A stretch of DNA of 64,000 nucleotides from CAVZOY01 sp963777095. GTDB taxonomy: Bacteria > Actinomycetota > Actinomycetes > Mycobacteriales > Geodermatophilaceae. The position numbers and the translations under genes are program-made. Positions within the stretch are counted from its first letter, which is position 1; each line of letters opens with the position of its first letter. The stretch is from positions 434,001 to 498,000 of the forward strand of contig CAVZOY010000001.1 in NCBI GenBank assembly GCA_963777095.1. Direction: 5' to 3'. Of the stretch, positions 17,658-27,112 are shown in pieces. The notes under the pieces were generated by a model. It was given only the letters and a program-made list of their open reading frames with translations, ran no database searches and was not told the origin of the DNA.

Positions 17658-18398
17658 TCATGTCGCCTCTCCCAACACGGCGGCATCGACTTTTCGGTCG
17701 ATCTCCGCCAGTTCAGCCGCCACCAGGAGGCCGGAACGCTCCTCGGCCGAGAGCCCGACCCACCACTTGCAGAGAGACAGAAGTGCGGCCCGCACCTCGC
17801 CTTCCGAGTAATAGCGGCCGTTCCCGGCGAGGAAGCCTTCACCGGGTACGTGCACTGGCCGGCGGCTCACGCTGCCCACCTCCTGCTCCGCCCCCTCGGA
17901 CCGAGGCGACAGTTGGTCTCCGAGGGCGGCGGGCATGCGGAATGGCCGCCCCAACCGGGCACCTTTGCGGACAGGCACCGAAGGCTCGCTTCTGCGCGGG
18001 ACGATCCGGTCCTGCGCGGAAGTTCCGGGGGCGTTGTGGGTGGGTGGAAACCGGCCGGGCAACTGACAGAGGGCAGGTCGCCCGGCCGGGGCTCGTGGCG
18101 GCGGTGAGACCAGCGGCGTGAAGGCTGGGGCCCGCTCGAGCAGCGAGGCGCCGTCAGGCCCGGTGGCAGCGTCCATCCCTGACACCGGGACGACCTTCGG
18201 CATGTCCGTCGGCGAACCGCTCGTCCCAGCGTCGGAGGTCCCACGGCCGGCGCCGGCCGTGAGGCGGGTAAGGATTGACTTGTTGGCGTATCCGGCGGAC
18301 AAGCGGTTGTGTCCTCCGATGCTGGTCACGGGAACGGCGTACGGGTCCACTTCCCGAAGCATCCGGGCGCACAAACCGGAACGCTCATTGCTGTCCAT
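17658..18398 (-). CDS. Hypothetical protein, 246 aa, low-complexity centre
   Basis: An open frame that starts MDSNERSGLCARMLREVDPY after a strong GAGGAG and ends with an ordered segment YYSEGEVRAALLSLCKWWVG. The middle (~60-190) is Pro/Arg/Ser-rich and may be disordered, or may be read-through of non-coding GC-rich sequence. I do not recognise a family. The ends look genuinely coding, so a shift or fusion in the middle is possible. Confidence 0.45.
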   Translation of the reverse strand: MDSNERSGLCARMLREVDPYAVPVTSIGGHNRLSAGYANKSILTRLTAGAGRGTSDAGTSGSPTDMPKVVPVSGMDAATGPDGASLLERAPAFTPLVSPPPRAPAGRPALCQLPGRFPPTHNAPGTSAQDRIVPRRSEPSVPVRKGARLGRPFRMPAALGDQLSPRSEGAEQEVGSVSRRPVHVPGEGFLAGNGRYYSEGEVRAALLSLCKWWVGLSAEERSGLLVAAELAEIDRKVDAAVLGEAT

Positions 18399-18477
18399 GG
18401 AGGACTCCTCACAATGCCTTGTGTAGTGGGTGCACGCGTGGTCGACCCGCAACGAGTTCGGCTCAGGCGGCATTTGC

Positions 18478-18723
18478 TCAGGCTGCGCGCCGGACGACGT
18501 GCGCAGGGACGCCGCAGGCTGCGGCGTACGCGTACGGGTGCGTGAACGCGTACTTCGCCTGCGCTGGCTCGGCGTTCATCTGAAGGCACGTTCCGGAGCT
18601 CCAGTTCCAGACGACGACGGTCGCCATGGAGGTGTCGCGGTTCCAGAACAAGGCGACCTCGACTTGGCCCTGTTCGCGCTGGGCCACCTCACGAACCCGA
18701 AGCTGCAGATCGCTGTCTGCCAT
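18478..18723 (-). CDS. Small conserved-looking hypothetical protein, 81 aa
   Basis: Starts MADSDLQLRVREVAQREQGQ and continues VEVALFWNRDTSMATVVVWNW, then SSGTCLQMNAEPAQAKYAFTHPYAYAA. The WNRDTSMATVVVWNW beta-hairpin-like core and balanced composition look like a real folded small protein. A GTGATT/GAGG-type site precedes the start. Its function is unknown. Confidence 0.55.
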   Translation of the reverse strand: MADSDLQLRVREVAQREQGQVEVALFWNRDTSMATVVVWNWSSGTCLQMNAEPAQAKYAFTHPYAYAAACGVPAHVVRRAA

Positions 18724-18885
18724 GATCAATCACCTCGTTTCTGTGCAGCAAAGCGTCACTCACCCAGCCGCAGATGGCCGGTTCCAACTGCGCCGCCGCC
18801 AGCGGACGGGTCGGAGCAGTCGGTGTGGCGCGTCAGCGGCGCTCGGACGCGTCATGGGCAGACAATCGAGCCGGGCGCATCAGCA

Positions 18886-19071
18886 TCAGGAGATGTGATC
18901 GCCAGAGCGGCCACCTGCCGGCCACGGCCGGTCATGGTCGGTCGCGACGGTCGAGCCAGATGGTGACGTCGAGACCTCAGTCTCTCCGGCGGACAGACGG
19001 GAGCGAGTGCGAGTGCTGTCCGAGGCCATGTGGACGTACTCGATGCTGTCGGCCGGGTCGTAGGTGTTCAC
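18886..19071 (-). CDS. Possible small protein, 61 aa
   Basis: GTG start after a clear AAGGAG seven bases upstream. The sequence starts MNTYDPADSIEYVHMASDST and turns Ser/Thr-rich. The start signal is better than the protein, which is polar and unlike any family I know. The remaining bases up to 19291 contain no gene. Confidence 0.35.
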   Translation of the reverse strand: MNTYDPADSIEYVHMASDSTRTRSRLSAGETEVSTSPSGSTVATDHDRPWPAGGRSGDHIS

Positions 19072-19291
19072 AGCCCAACTCCTTCACGAGTAGCTGTCTG
19101 CCACCGTTTCCCGGTGCGTGCATGACGGTCTCTCGCCCGGACGCCGTCTCGCACCCGGCGTTCTACCGGTTGGGTCCCGGGCCCGACCCCGGCTCGTCCC
19201 TGGCAGGTACCTGATCGGAGGGCAGCCTGGGCTCTGCCTCTGCTGGATATGCGGCGGCCGCTGTCAGCCAGTCGTTGCCGGTTCGCTCAGT

Positions 19292-22057
19292 TCAGACCGT
19301 CAAGACGTCCGTCTCGGTGCCGGCCAACGCATTCGCGAGCCCCATGCGAGAACGGATGCCGAGCTTCATGTACACGTTGCGCAAGTGCCATTCCACGGTG
19401 CGCGGACTGAGGAAGAGCCGCTGACCGATCTCGGGGTTCGACAAACCATCGCACGCAAGCCGCGCTATCTGCCGCTCCTGGGCCGTCAGGGCGGCGCGGC
19501 TCTCGACCGTCCGCTTCTCCACCTTCTCGCCCGTCGCGTGAAGCTCACCACGTGCGCGCTCGGCGAATGCCTCCATGCCTATCGCGGTGAGCATCTGATG
19601 CGCCGTGCGCAGCTGGTCTCGCGCGTCGGTCCGGCGGCTGGCGCGGCGCAGCCACTCGCCGTAGAGCAGGTGTGCCCGGGCGAGCTCCGGACGCAAAGGC
19701 GTTCGGCTCAACCTCTCGATCGCCTCGCGGTAGAGGTCGTCGGCAATCCCCCCGTCCTGCAGCAGCGCCCGGCAGCGCGCCTCGATCCCGAGTGCGAAAT
19801 CCGTGCCGCTTGCTTGTGTAATCGGCACGAGTCGCTCCAACGCATTCTGGGCAAGGCCCGCGTCCCCTCCACGCGCCGCCGCCTCGACCAGCTCCGGCAA
19901 CACATAGGCCTTCACCCAATGGTCACGGCCACCAGTGATCGCTTGTTGAGCCGCTGAAGCCGCCTCGTCGTACCGAGCGAGGCCGTTGCACAGGACCGCG
20001 GCCGCCCAGTGCGCCCGGGTCGCAGTCATGCCTTGTCCACCGCACTGCTCGATGGCGCTCGCTATCGCTGCGGACGCCTCTGCTTCGTTCCCCTGCAGAG
20101 CGCGAAGCCGCAGCAGGATGTAGGGCGGGAAACGCCCCCCGGTCGCGGCGGACACGCTGTCGAACTCGGCGGCGAGCAGGAGGGTCCGCGCGAAGTCGCC
20201 CGTCCACACGGTGGCCGATCCCAAGTGCGTGAGATTGAGGGGCAAGGCGGCAAGCTGGCCGGCGTCGCGGACGACTTCGACGTTCCTGGCAGCGAGCGCG
20301 AACCAAGCTTCGGGGTCCCATACTGCCCCGCAGGCGCTCACTGATATCCAGCCCCAACGGAGGACGTCTTCCGCGGGCATGTCCGCGAGTGCCTGGACCG
20401 CCCGTTGCAGCGTCGGAGCCGCTATGGGGAGGCCTTCAGTCGTCAGTTGCGCGACACCGTCGAGCAGGAGGTCGACCGGACGCGGAGCCGCGCCCGGCGG
20501 CGGGAGGTTCCGCGCAGCGTGGCAGATTTTCAGGATGACCTCGCGTGCGGCGGAATCCTCAGCCAGCTCCGCGACGCCCCAGGCGGTCAGGTAGGTCTCG
20601 CGAGCGAGGTCCAGATCGATCGACTGGAGGGCCCCCGCGCCCTTCAGCAGCAGTGGGGCAGCTCGGCTCCATTCCCCTTCGGCGAAGGCCACATGCGCAC
20701 GGAGGATGTCGACACGGGCACGTTGCCACTCGTCGAGCGGGCCGGTCTCTGCCGCGGCCACCAGCCCGAGGGCCGCGTCGAATGCGCCCGTCTGGAAGCC
20801 CGCCTGCGCGGCAGCTAAAGCGCGGTCCGCCCGCCTCGCCGGGTCCGTGGTCAGCTCGAGCGCGCGCTGGAGGAACGCCGCCGCGGCGGCGAGCCCTCCT
20901 CGCCCTTGCGCCCGCCCGGCGGAGCGCTCGAGCTCCATGGCGACCTGCTCGTCCGGTCCCGCCGTCGCCGCAGCGAGGTGCCACGCCCGGCGGTCTGGGT
21001 CACTCTCCCGATCGGTCGCCTCGGCCAGCGCCGCGTGGACCGCGCGGCGATCCTTTCCCCCGGCTGACCGGTACACCGCCGACCGGACCAGCGGATGCCG
21101 GAACGTCACGCGTGCGCCGATCGCCAGCAACCCGTCAGCCTCCGCGTCCTCCGCGGCCGCCGGCCGAATCCCGAGCCCTTCGCATGCACGCCACAGCAGA
21201 AGCGGGTCGCCGACCGCGTCCGCGGCAGCGACCAGCAACAGACGCTGCGTGTCGTCTGACAACGCCTCCAGTCGTCGGACGAAGCTCTCCTCGATCCGTC
21301 CGGTCAGCATTGGCGCACTGAGCAGGCCGAAACCGCCCGCCAGTTGCCTTGCGGACAACCCCCGGGGCAACTCGAGCAACGCCAGGGGGTTCCCCCGCGT
21401 CTCGGCCACGATCCGGTCCCGGACCCGCTCATCCATCCTGAACCGCACTGCCGAGTTCAGCAGCGCGCGGGCGTCGCCGTTGTGCACGCCGCCGACCTCC
21501 AGGACGGGCACGCCGCGAAGGGCGTCTCCGGGCTCGCGCGCGGCGAACACGATCCCGACCCGCTCGGCCAGCAGACGACGGGCGACGAAAGCCAGCGTCA
21601 ACGCGGACGTCTGGTCCAGCCACTGCGCGTCATCGACGACACACAGCAGTGGACGCCGCTCGGCCACCGCCGAGAAGAGACTCAACACCGCCAACCCGAC
21701 GAAGAACCGATCCGGAGCGGGACCAGCGCTCATGCCGAACACGATCTCGATGGCCTGCCGCTGCGGGGGTGGGAGCCTGTCGAGCCGGTCCAACATCGGT
21801 CCGCACAGCTGGTGCAGGCTGGCGTAGGCCAGCTCCATCTCCGCCTCGACCCCGACCGCGTGGACGATGGTCATGTCCGAGGACGAGACGGTCAGGTGTT
21901 CCAGCAGCGCGGTCTTCCCGATGCCGGCCTCGCCCCGGAGCACCAGGGACCGGCTCTCGCCGCGGCGGATCGCCGCGATCAGGGTGTCCAGCAGCGCGCA
22001 CTCGTTCGTTCGGCCGCGCAGGCCGATGCGGGAACCCTCGGGGATGAGAATGTTCAT
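19292..22057 (-). CDS. LAL-type LuxR regulator with AAA ATPase, 922 aa
   Basis: Second LAL regulator, the same length as the one at 2686. It starts MNILIPEGSRIGLRGR and has Walker A GEAGIGKT (42-49), Walker B LLCVVDDAQWLDQTSAL, a helical repeat middle, and a C-terminal helix-turn-helix (LTAQERQIARLACDGLSNPE and LSPRTVEWHLRNVYMKLG). An in-frame ATG exists at 22252 but the upstream 65 residues show no homology, so 22057 is preferred. It is divergent from the DUF3311/SSS/epoxide-hydrolase block, separated by 176 bases, and is the obvious candidate regulator of that block. Confidence 0.93.
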   Translation of the reverse strand: MNILIPEGSRIGLRGRTNECALLDTLIAAIRRGESRSLVLRGEAGIGKTALLEHLTVSSSDMTIVHAVGVEAEMELAYASLHQLCGPMLDRLDRLPPPQRQAIEIVFGMSAGPAPDRFFVGLAVLSLFSAVAERRPLLCVVDDAQWLDQTSALTLAFVARRLLAERVGIVFAAREPGDALRGVPVLEVGGVHNGDARALLNSAVRFRMDERVRDRIVAETRGNPLALLELPRGLSARQLAGGFGLLSAPMLTGRIEESFVRRLEALSDDTQRLLLVAAADAVGDPLLLWRACEGLGIRPAAAEDAEADGLLAIGARVTFRHPLVRSAVYRSAGGKDRRAVHAALAEATDRESDPDRRAWHLAAATAGPDEQVAMELERSAGRAQGRGGLAAAAAFLQRALELTTDPARRADRALAAAQAGFQTGAFDAALGLVAAAETGPLDEWQRARVDILRAHVAFAEGEWSRAAPLLLKGAGALQSIDLDLARETYLTAWGVAELAEDSAAREVILKICHAARNLPPPGAAPRPVDLLLDGVAQLTTEGLPIAAPTLQRAVQALADMPAEDVLRWGWISVSACGAVWDPEAWFALAARNVEVVRDAGQLAALPLNLTHLGSATVWTGDFARTLLLAAEFDSVSAATGGRFPPYILLRLRALQGNEAEASAAIASAIEQCGGQGMTATRAHWAAAVLCNGLARYDEAASAAQQAITGGRDHWVKAYVLPELVEAAARGGDAGLAQNALERLVPITQASGTDFALGIEARCRALLQDGGIADDLYREAIERLSRTPLRPELARAHLLYGEWLRRASRRTDARDQLRTAHQMLTAIGMEAFAERARGELHATGEKVEKRTVESRAALTAQERQIARLACDGLSNPEIGQRLFLSPRTVEWHLRNVYMKLGIRSRMGLANALAGTETDVLTV

Positions 22058-22233
22058 CGCCAACAACTGATCGCAGAAGTGAATTGCTCTGGAAGCTTGA
22101 ATTGCTCGAATGGCGGCATCAGGGGGTAGTTCGCCAGGACGGTTCAGGCTAGCGTCCGTCCTCGCTGTGGGGAGACGCCGAACTCCCCGCGACTTCTCCC
22201 GGTCCGAGCCACTCCTCATCCGTTGGAGACTCC

Positions 22234-22536
22234 ATGGCGAAGATCTCTGCACGCCGGAGCCCCTCCCGGAGGGGCAAGCTCTACATCGGTGCTTTGCTCA
22301 CGCCGGCTGTCGTGCTGCCGCTGTGTTTGCCGCTCTTCGTCCGCGAGGGCCCGACCTTGATCGGGTTCCCCTTCTTCTTCTGGTTTCAGTTCGCTCTCAT
22401 CGTTGCCGCCGCCGGCCTCACCTTCAGCGCCCACCTGATCGCCAGGTCGGTCGACCGCGGGGACCGGGTCGCGCACGGCCTCCGACCGGAGGCCGACGGG
22501 AGCGTGGCATCCGGCAGGGGCGGTGATCCGCCATGA
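22234..22536 (+). CDS. DUF3311 small membrane protein, 100 aa
   Basis: Two predicted membrane helices: GALLTPAVVLPLCLPLF and GFPFFFWFQFALIVAAAG, flanked by basic residues. This is the DUF3311 pattern of small proteins encoded directly before SSS-family transporters, as here. Its ATG follows a short GGAG-like site, and its end overlaps the symporter start by four bases (ATGA). It is likely an accessory subunit or stability factor of the transporter. Confidence 0.85.
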   Translation: MAKISARRSPSRRGKLYIGALLTPAVVLPLCLPLFVREGPTLIGFPFFFWFQFALIVAAAGLTFSAHLIARSVDRGDRVAHGLRPEADGSVASGRGGDPP

Positions 22537-24167
22537 TCGAGGACGTCGACGGCGTCGCCTTCGGCGTCTTCAGTTTCCTGTTCCTGCTCGTCACCGTGCT
22601 CGGCTTCGCGGCGGCCCGCTGGCGGCGGGCGACGTCGCTCGACAGCCTCGACGAGTGGGGCCTGGGGGGGCGTCGATTCGGCACGTTCATCGCCTGGTTC
22701 CTCATCGGCGGCGACGTGTACACCGCCACCGCCTTCATCGCGGTGCCCGCGACCCTGTACGCCGGCAGTGCGGTCGGCTTCTTCGCGGTGACCAGCGTGA
22801 TCGTGGTCTACCCGCTGATCTTCCTGTTCCTGCCCCGGCTGTGGTCGGTTAGCCACCGGCACGGCTACGCCACGCCGGCCGACTTCGTCGACGGCCGATA
22901 CGCCAGTCGGCCGCTGGCGCTCGCGGTCGCGGTCACCGGAATTTTGGCGACGATGCCCTACATCGCCCTGCAACTGGTCGGCATGCAGGTCGTCCTCGAG
23001 GTGATGGGGCTCGGCGCCGGCAGCGACAGCTGGTTGGTCAAGGACCTGCCGCTCCTCGTCGCGTTCATCGTGCTGGCCGCCTATACCTACTCCAGCGGCC
23101 TGAGGGCACCCGCGCTGATCGCGTTCGTCAAGGACAGCCTCCTCTACGTCGTCATTCTCGCCGCGGTGTTCTACCTGCCCTCCCAGCTGGGTGGGTGGGA
23201 CGGGATCTTCACGGCCGCCGACGAGAGTTTCGCGTCCTTCAACGCCGAGAACGCCGACGCCATCGCCGCCGGCGACGCCACCGCCCGCGCCGCCATGCCC
23301 CCGGGTACGGCGCAGTGGGCCTACGCCTCGCTCGCCCTCGGGTCTGCTCTCGCGGTATTCATGTACCCGCACAACGTGACCGCCGTGCTGTCGACGCGAA
23401 GCCGGTCGGTCATCCGCCGCAACGCGGCGCTGCTCCCGGCGTTCACATTGCTGCTCGGGCTCGTGGCGCTGCTCGGCTTCGTCGCAATCGCGGCCGGCGT
23501 CCAGGTCGAGAATCCCCAGCAGGCGGTGCCACAGCTCTTCGAGAACGAGTTTCCGCCGTGGTTCACCGGCCTGGCGTTCGCAGCCATCGTGATCGGAGCC
23601 CTGGTGCCCGCAGCGATCATGTCGATCGCGGCGGCGAACCTGTGGAGCCGCAACATCTACCGGGCCTTCATCAACCGCCGGGCCACTCCCGCGCAGGAGG
23701 CCCGGCAGAGCAAGGTGGCCTCACTGCTGGTGAAGTTCGGCGCTCTGGCGTTCGTGCTGGCCCTGTCCAACCAGTTCGCGATCAACCTCCAGCTCCTCGG
23801 CTCCGTGTGGATCCTTCAGACCCTCCCTGCCATCGTGATCGGCCTCTACACCCGCTGGATGCACCGGTGGGCGCTCTTCGCCGGGTGGGCGGCCGGCATG
23901 GTGTGGGGCACCTGGCTGGCCTACGGCGTCGCCTCACCCATCCAAGAGCACTTCGGTGGTCCGCTGATGGACTTCCCCGGCACCGACACCCGGGTCTACA
24001 TCGGGCTCGTCGCTCTTCTCCTCAACCTCCTGGTCACCGTCGTGCTGACCGTGTTGTTCCGGGTGATGAAGGTGGACGGCGGCGTCGATCGGACCCGGCC
24101 GTCCGACTACCTCGTGGACGCCGGCGATGCCGCGGTAGTCGAGCGGAAGCAGCCGGCCAAGGCCTGA
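22533..24167 (+). CDS. Sodium:solute symporter (SSS family), 544 aa
   Basis: Polytopic membrane protein with about 13 hydrophobic helices. It has typical SSS blocks such as DEWGLGGRRFGTFIAWFLIG and GYATPADFVDGRYASRPLAL, and the late ALVPAAIMSIAAANLWSRNI with small residues for sodium binding. The DUF3311 partner and length are as in actinobacterial monocarboxylate permeases of the MctC/MctP type, so a short organic acid is a likely substrate (inferred). An epoxide hydrolase gene follows 168 bases later on the same strand. Confidence 0.9.
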   Translation: MIEDVDGVAFGVFSFLFLLVTVLGFAAARWRRATSLDSLDEWGLGGRRFGTFIAWFLIGGDVYTATAFIAVPATLYAGSAVGFFAVTSVIVVYPLIFLFLPRLWSVSHRHGYATPADFVDGRYASRPLALAVAVTGILATMPYIALQLVGMQVVLEVMGLGAGSDSWLVKDLPLLVAFIVLAAYTYSSGLRAPALIAFVKDSLLYVVILAAVFYLPSQLGGWDGIFTAADESFASFNAENADAIAAGDATARAAMPPGTAQWAYASLALGSALAVFMYPHNVTAVLSTRSRSVIRRNAALLPAFTLLLGLVALLGFVAIAAGVQVENPQQAVPQLFENEFPPWFTGLAFAAIVIGALVPAAIMSIAAANLWSRNIYRAFINRRATPAQEARQSKVASLLVKFGALAFVLALSNQFAINLQLLGSVWILQTLPAIVIGLYTRWMHRWALFAGWAAGMVWGTWLAYGVASPIQEHFGGPLMDFPGTDTRVYIGLVALLLNLLVTVVLTVLFRVMKVDGGVDRTRPSDYLVDAGDAAVVERKQPAKA

Positions 24168-24335
24168 TCCGGGGAGCGGGGCCGGACGTCCACGCCCGCT
24201 GACCCCGACGCGGATGGGAACCCAGGGAGCAGCGCCCGGGGCAGATCCAGGGCTTCGACGGGGGCGCGGGGCGGACGGGTGGAACCAGGGTTCGTGTCCT
24301 CACCGAGCCACCGCTCGCGAACATGGAGGACCCAC

Positions 24336-25544
24336 ATGGCTGTCACAGCCGACACGTCAACGCCCGACACCACGGTGCGCCCGTTCAGGATCGAGGTGCC
24401 CGACGCGGACCTCGACGACCTGCGTGCTCGCATCACGGCCATGCGCTGGCCCGACAAGGAGACCGTCGACGACGCGTCCCAGGGACCACAGCTGGCCACC
24501 ATGCAGGCCCTCGCGGACTACTGGGCCACCGAGTACGACTGGCGCCGGTGCGAGGCGCGGATGAACTCCTACCCACAGTTCCTCGCCGAGATCGACGGTC
24601 TGGACATCCACTTCCTGCACGTGCGGTCGAAGCATGAGGAGGCGCTGCCGCTGCTCGTCTCGCACGGCTGGCCGGGCTCCATCCTGGAGCAGTTGAAGAT
24701 CATCGAGCCGCTGACCGACCCCACAGCCCATGGCGGGCAGGCGTCGGACGCCTTCCACGTGGTGGTCCCCTCCATGCCCGGCTACGGATACTCCGGCAAG
24801 CCCACCACCACCGGCTGGGGCCCTGAGCGCATCGCGCGGGCCTGGGCCGAGCTCATGAACCGCCTCGGCTACACGAGATATGTGGCGCAAGGCGGCGACT
24901 GGGGTGCACTCATCGTCGACCAGATGGGCGTCCAGGCGGCTGCGGGACTGATCGGCATCCACACGAACTTGCCTGGTGCTGTTCGGGACGACGTCACAGC
25001 GGCGGTCGTGTCGGGAGGCCCGCCGCCGTCTGATCTCGATGAGGAAGGAACACGCCTCTACGAGAAGCTGAGGGACTTCTGGGCGACAGACGTCGCCTAC
25101 ATATTCGAGATGAGCACCCACCCGCAGACGCTGTACGGCATCGCGGACTCACCCGTCGGCCTGGCCGCCTGGATGCTCGACCACGACTCGACCAGCATGG
25201 CGCTCATCTCCCGTGTCTTCGACGGTCAGCCCGAGGGCCTGACCCGGGACGACGTGCTCGACAACATCACGCACTACTGGTTGACGAACACCGGGATCTC
25301 CTCCGGACGCCTCTACTGGGAGAACAAGCTCTCCTTGCTCGGCCCGAAGGGCGTCACCGTTCCGGTCGCGGTGAGCGTCTTCCCCGACGAGGTCATCCAG
25401 GTGCCGCGGAGCTGGGCAGAGCAGGCCTATCCCAACCTCATCCACTTCAACCGGCTGCCCGCCGGCGGGCACTTCGCCGCCTGGGAACAGCCGGAGCTCT
25501 TCGTGGATGAGGTCCGCACGGGTCTCCGGTCCCTTCGTCAGTGA
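24336..25544 (+). CDS. EHN-type epoxide hydrolase, copy 3, 402 aa
   Basis: Full-length enzyme: EHN domain from RPFRIEVPDADLDDLRARI, HGWPGS oxyanion site, nucleophile Asp188 in AQGGDWGAL, and catalytic His in AGGHFAAWEQP. ATG at 24336 has a strong GGAGGA upstream; the longer open frame upstream is untranslated leader. It is nearly identical to copy 4, which follows, and both leaders share a GAACCCAGG stretch, so they arose by a tandem duplication that included the promoter region. Confidence 0.9.
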   Translation: MAVTADTSTPDTTVRPFRIEVPDADLDDLRARITAMRWPDKETVDDASQGPQLATMQALADYWATEYDWRRCEARMNSYPQFLAEIDGLDIHFLHVRSKHEEALPLLVSHGWPGSILEQLKIIEPLTDPTAHGGQASDAFHVVVPSMPGYGYSGKPTTTGWGPERIARAWAELMNRLGYTRYVAQGGDWGALIVDQMGVQAAAGLIGIHTNLPGAVRDDVTAAVVSGGPPPSDLDEEGTRLYEKLRDFWATDVAYIFEMSTHPQTLYGIADSPVGLAAWMLDHDSTSMALISRVFDGQPEGLTRDDVLDNITHYWLTNTGISSGRLYWENKLSLLGPKGVTVPVAVSVFPDEVIQVPRSWAEQAYPNLIHFNRLPAGGHFAAWEQPELFVDEVRTGLRSLRQ

Positions 25545-25700
25545 ACCGGGTTCGACCACCCAAGCGCGCAACCCAGGGGCACCCCCGTGAGGAACCCAGG
25601 GGCCAGAGCCAGGCTCCGCACGGGCGCGCCCGCTGAACCGGACGAACGAGTCTTCGTGTCGTCACCACACCGCCCGGCCCCACAACCCAGGAGAACCCAC

Positions 25701-26906
25701 ATGACCGCCACAGCCACCAAGCCGCAGGGCGACACCACGGTGCGCCCGTTCACGATCGAGGTTCCCGACGCGGACCTCGACGACCTGCGTGCGCGCATCA
25801 CGGCCATGCGCTGGCCGGACAAGGAGACCGTCGACGACGCGTCGCAGGGACCACAGCTCGCCACCATGCACGCCCTCGCGGACTACTGGGCCACCGAGTA
25901 CGACTGGCGCCGGTGCGAGGCGCGGATGAACTCCTACCCGCAGTTCCTCACCGAGATCGACGGCCTGGACATCCACTTCCTGCACGTGCGGTCGAAGCAC
26001 GAGGATGCGCTGCCGCTGCTCGTCTCGCACGGCTGGCCGGGCTCCATCCTGGAGCAGCTGAAGATCATCGAGCCGCTGACCGACCCCACGGCACACGGCG
26101 GGCAGGCGTCGGACGCCTTCCACGTGGTGGTCCCCTCCATGCCCGGCTACGGATACTCCGGCAAGCCGACCACCACCGGCTGGGGCCCTGAGCGCATCGC
26201 GCGGGCCTGGGCCGAGCTCATGAACCGCCTCGGATACGACCGCTACGCCGCCCAGGGCGGCGACTGGGGCGGACAGATCGTCGATCTGATGGGTGCACAG
26301 GCACCTCAGGGGTTGATCGGCATCCACACCAACTTCCCGGGTGCTGTTCGGGACGACGTCACAGCGGCGGTCGTGTCGGGGGGCCCGCCGCCGTCCGATC
26401 TCGATGAGGAAGGAACACGCCTCTACGAGAAGCTGAGGGACTTCTGGGCGACAGACGTCGCCTATGCACTCGAGCTGGGGACCCACCCGCAGACCCTCTA
26501 CGGGCTGGCGGATTCACCCGTCGGCCTGGCCGCCTGGATGCTCGACCACGACTCGACCAGCATGGCGCTCATCTCCCGTGTCTTCGACGGTCAGCCCGAG
26601 GGCCTGTCACGAGACGACGTACTCGACAACATCACGCACTACTGGTTGACGAACACCGGGATCTCCTCGGGACGCCTCTACTGGGAGAACAAGCTGTCCT
26701 TCTTCGGCCCGAAGGGCGTCTCCGTCCCGGTCGCGGTGAGCGTCTTCCCTGACGAGCTCTATCAGGTGCCGCGGAGCTGGGCAGAAGAGGCCTATCCCAA
26801 CCTCATCCACTTCAACCGGCTGCCCGTGGGCGGGCACTTCGCAGCGTGGGAGCAGCCGGAGCTCTTCGTGGATGAGGTCCGCACGGGCCTCCGGTCCCTT
26901 CGCTAG
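25701..26906 (+). CDS. EHN-type epoxide hydrolase, copy 4, 401 aa
   Basis: Tandem duplicate of copy 3. All motifs are kept: HGWPGS, nucleophile Asp in AQGGDWGGQ, and His in VGGHFAAWEQP. Differences cluster after the nucleophile (IVDLMGAQAPQGLIG) and around residues 255-275, which may change the pocket. ATG at 25701 follows AGGAG. A perfect 17-bp hairpin lies 44 bases after the stop and probably ends the transcript. Confidence 0.9.
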   Translation: MTATATKPQGDTTVRPFTIEVPDADLDDLRARITAMRWPDKETVDDASQGPQLATMHALADYWATEYDWRRCEARMNSYPQFLTEIDGLDIHFLHVRSKHEDALPLLVSHGWPGSILEQLKIIEPLTDPTAHGGQASDAFHVVVPSMPGYGYSGKPTTTGWGPERIARAWAELMNRLGYDRYAAQGGDWGGQIVDLMGAQAPQGLIGIHTNFPGAVRDDVTAAVVSGGPPPSDLDEEGTRLYEKLRDFWATDVAYALELGTHPQTLYGLADSPVGLAAWMLDHDSTSMALISRVFDGQPEGLSRDDVLDNITHYWLTNTGISSGRLYWENKLSFFGPKGVSVPVAVSVFPDELYQVPRSWAEEAYPNLIHFNRLPVGGHFAAWEQPELFVDEVRTGLRSLR

Positions 26907-26949
26907 AGACCGGATGCGAACGCCCTCTCGATGAACCCTCGCTCGGCCA

Positions 26950-26986
26950 GGCGACCGAGTGGCTCAGCGTGAGCCACTCGGTCGCC
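26950..26986 (+). terminator. Perfect 17-bp stem hairpin after epoxide hydrolase 4
   Basis: Arms GGCGACCGAGTGGCTCA (26950-26966) and its exact reverse complement (26970-26986) enclose the loop GCG. There is no T-run after it, as is common in actinobacteria. Its place 44 bases past the stop suits a terminator, which would separate the epoxide hydrolase pair from the thioredoxin-like gene at 27113. Confidence 0.7.
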
Positions 26987-27112
26987 CGAGTTGTCCGGGC
27001 ACACGCCGCTGGTCCTAGAAAGGTCTCTGGCGGTTCGCCGTCCAACCGCACACCCCTCATGCCCGGCCCGACGGCCGTCGGCTTCGGCATCCAGTCAATG
27101 GAAGGCATTCCC

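Noticed and set aside
22058..22233. Operator shared by the second LAL regulator and the symporter
   Set aside because: The divergent gap must hold both promoters, but I could not see a clear inverted repeat there.
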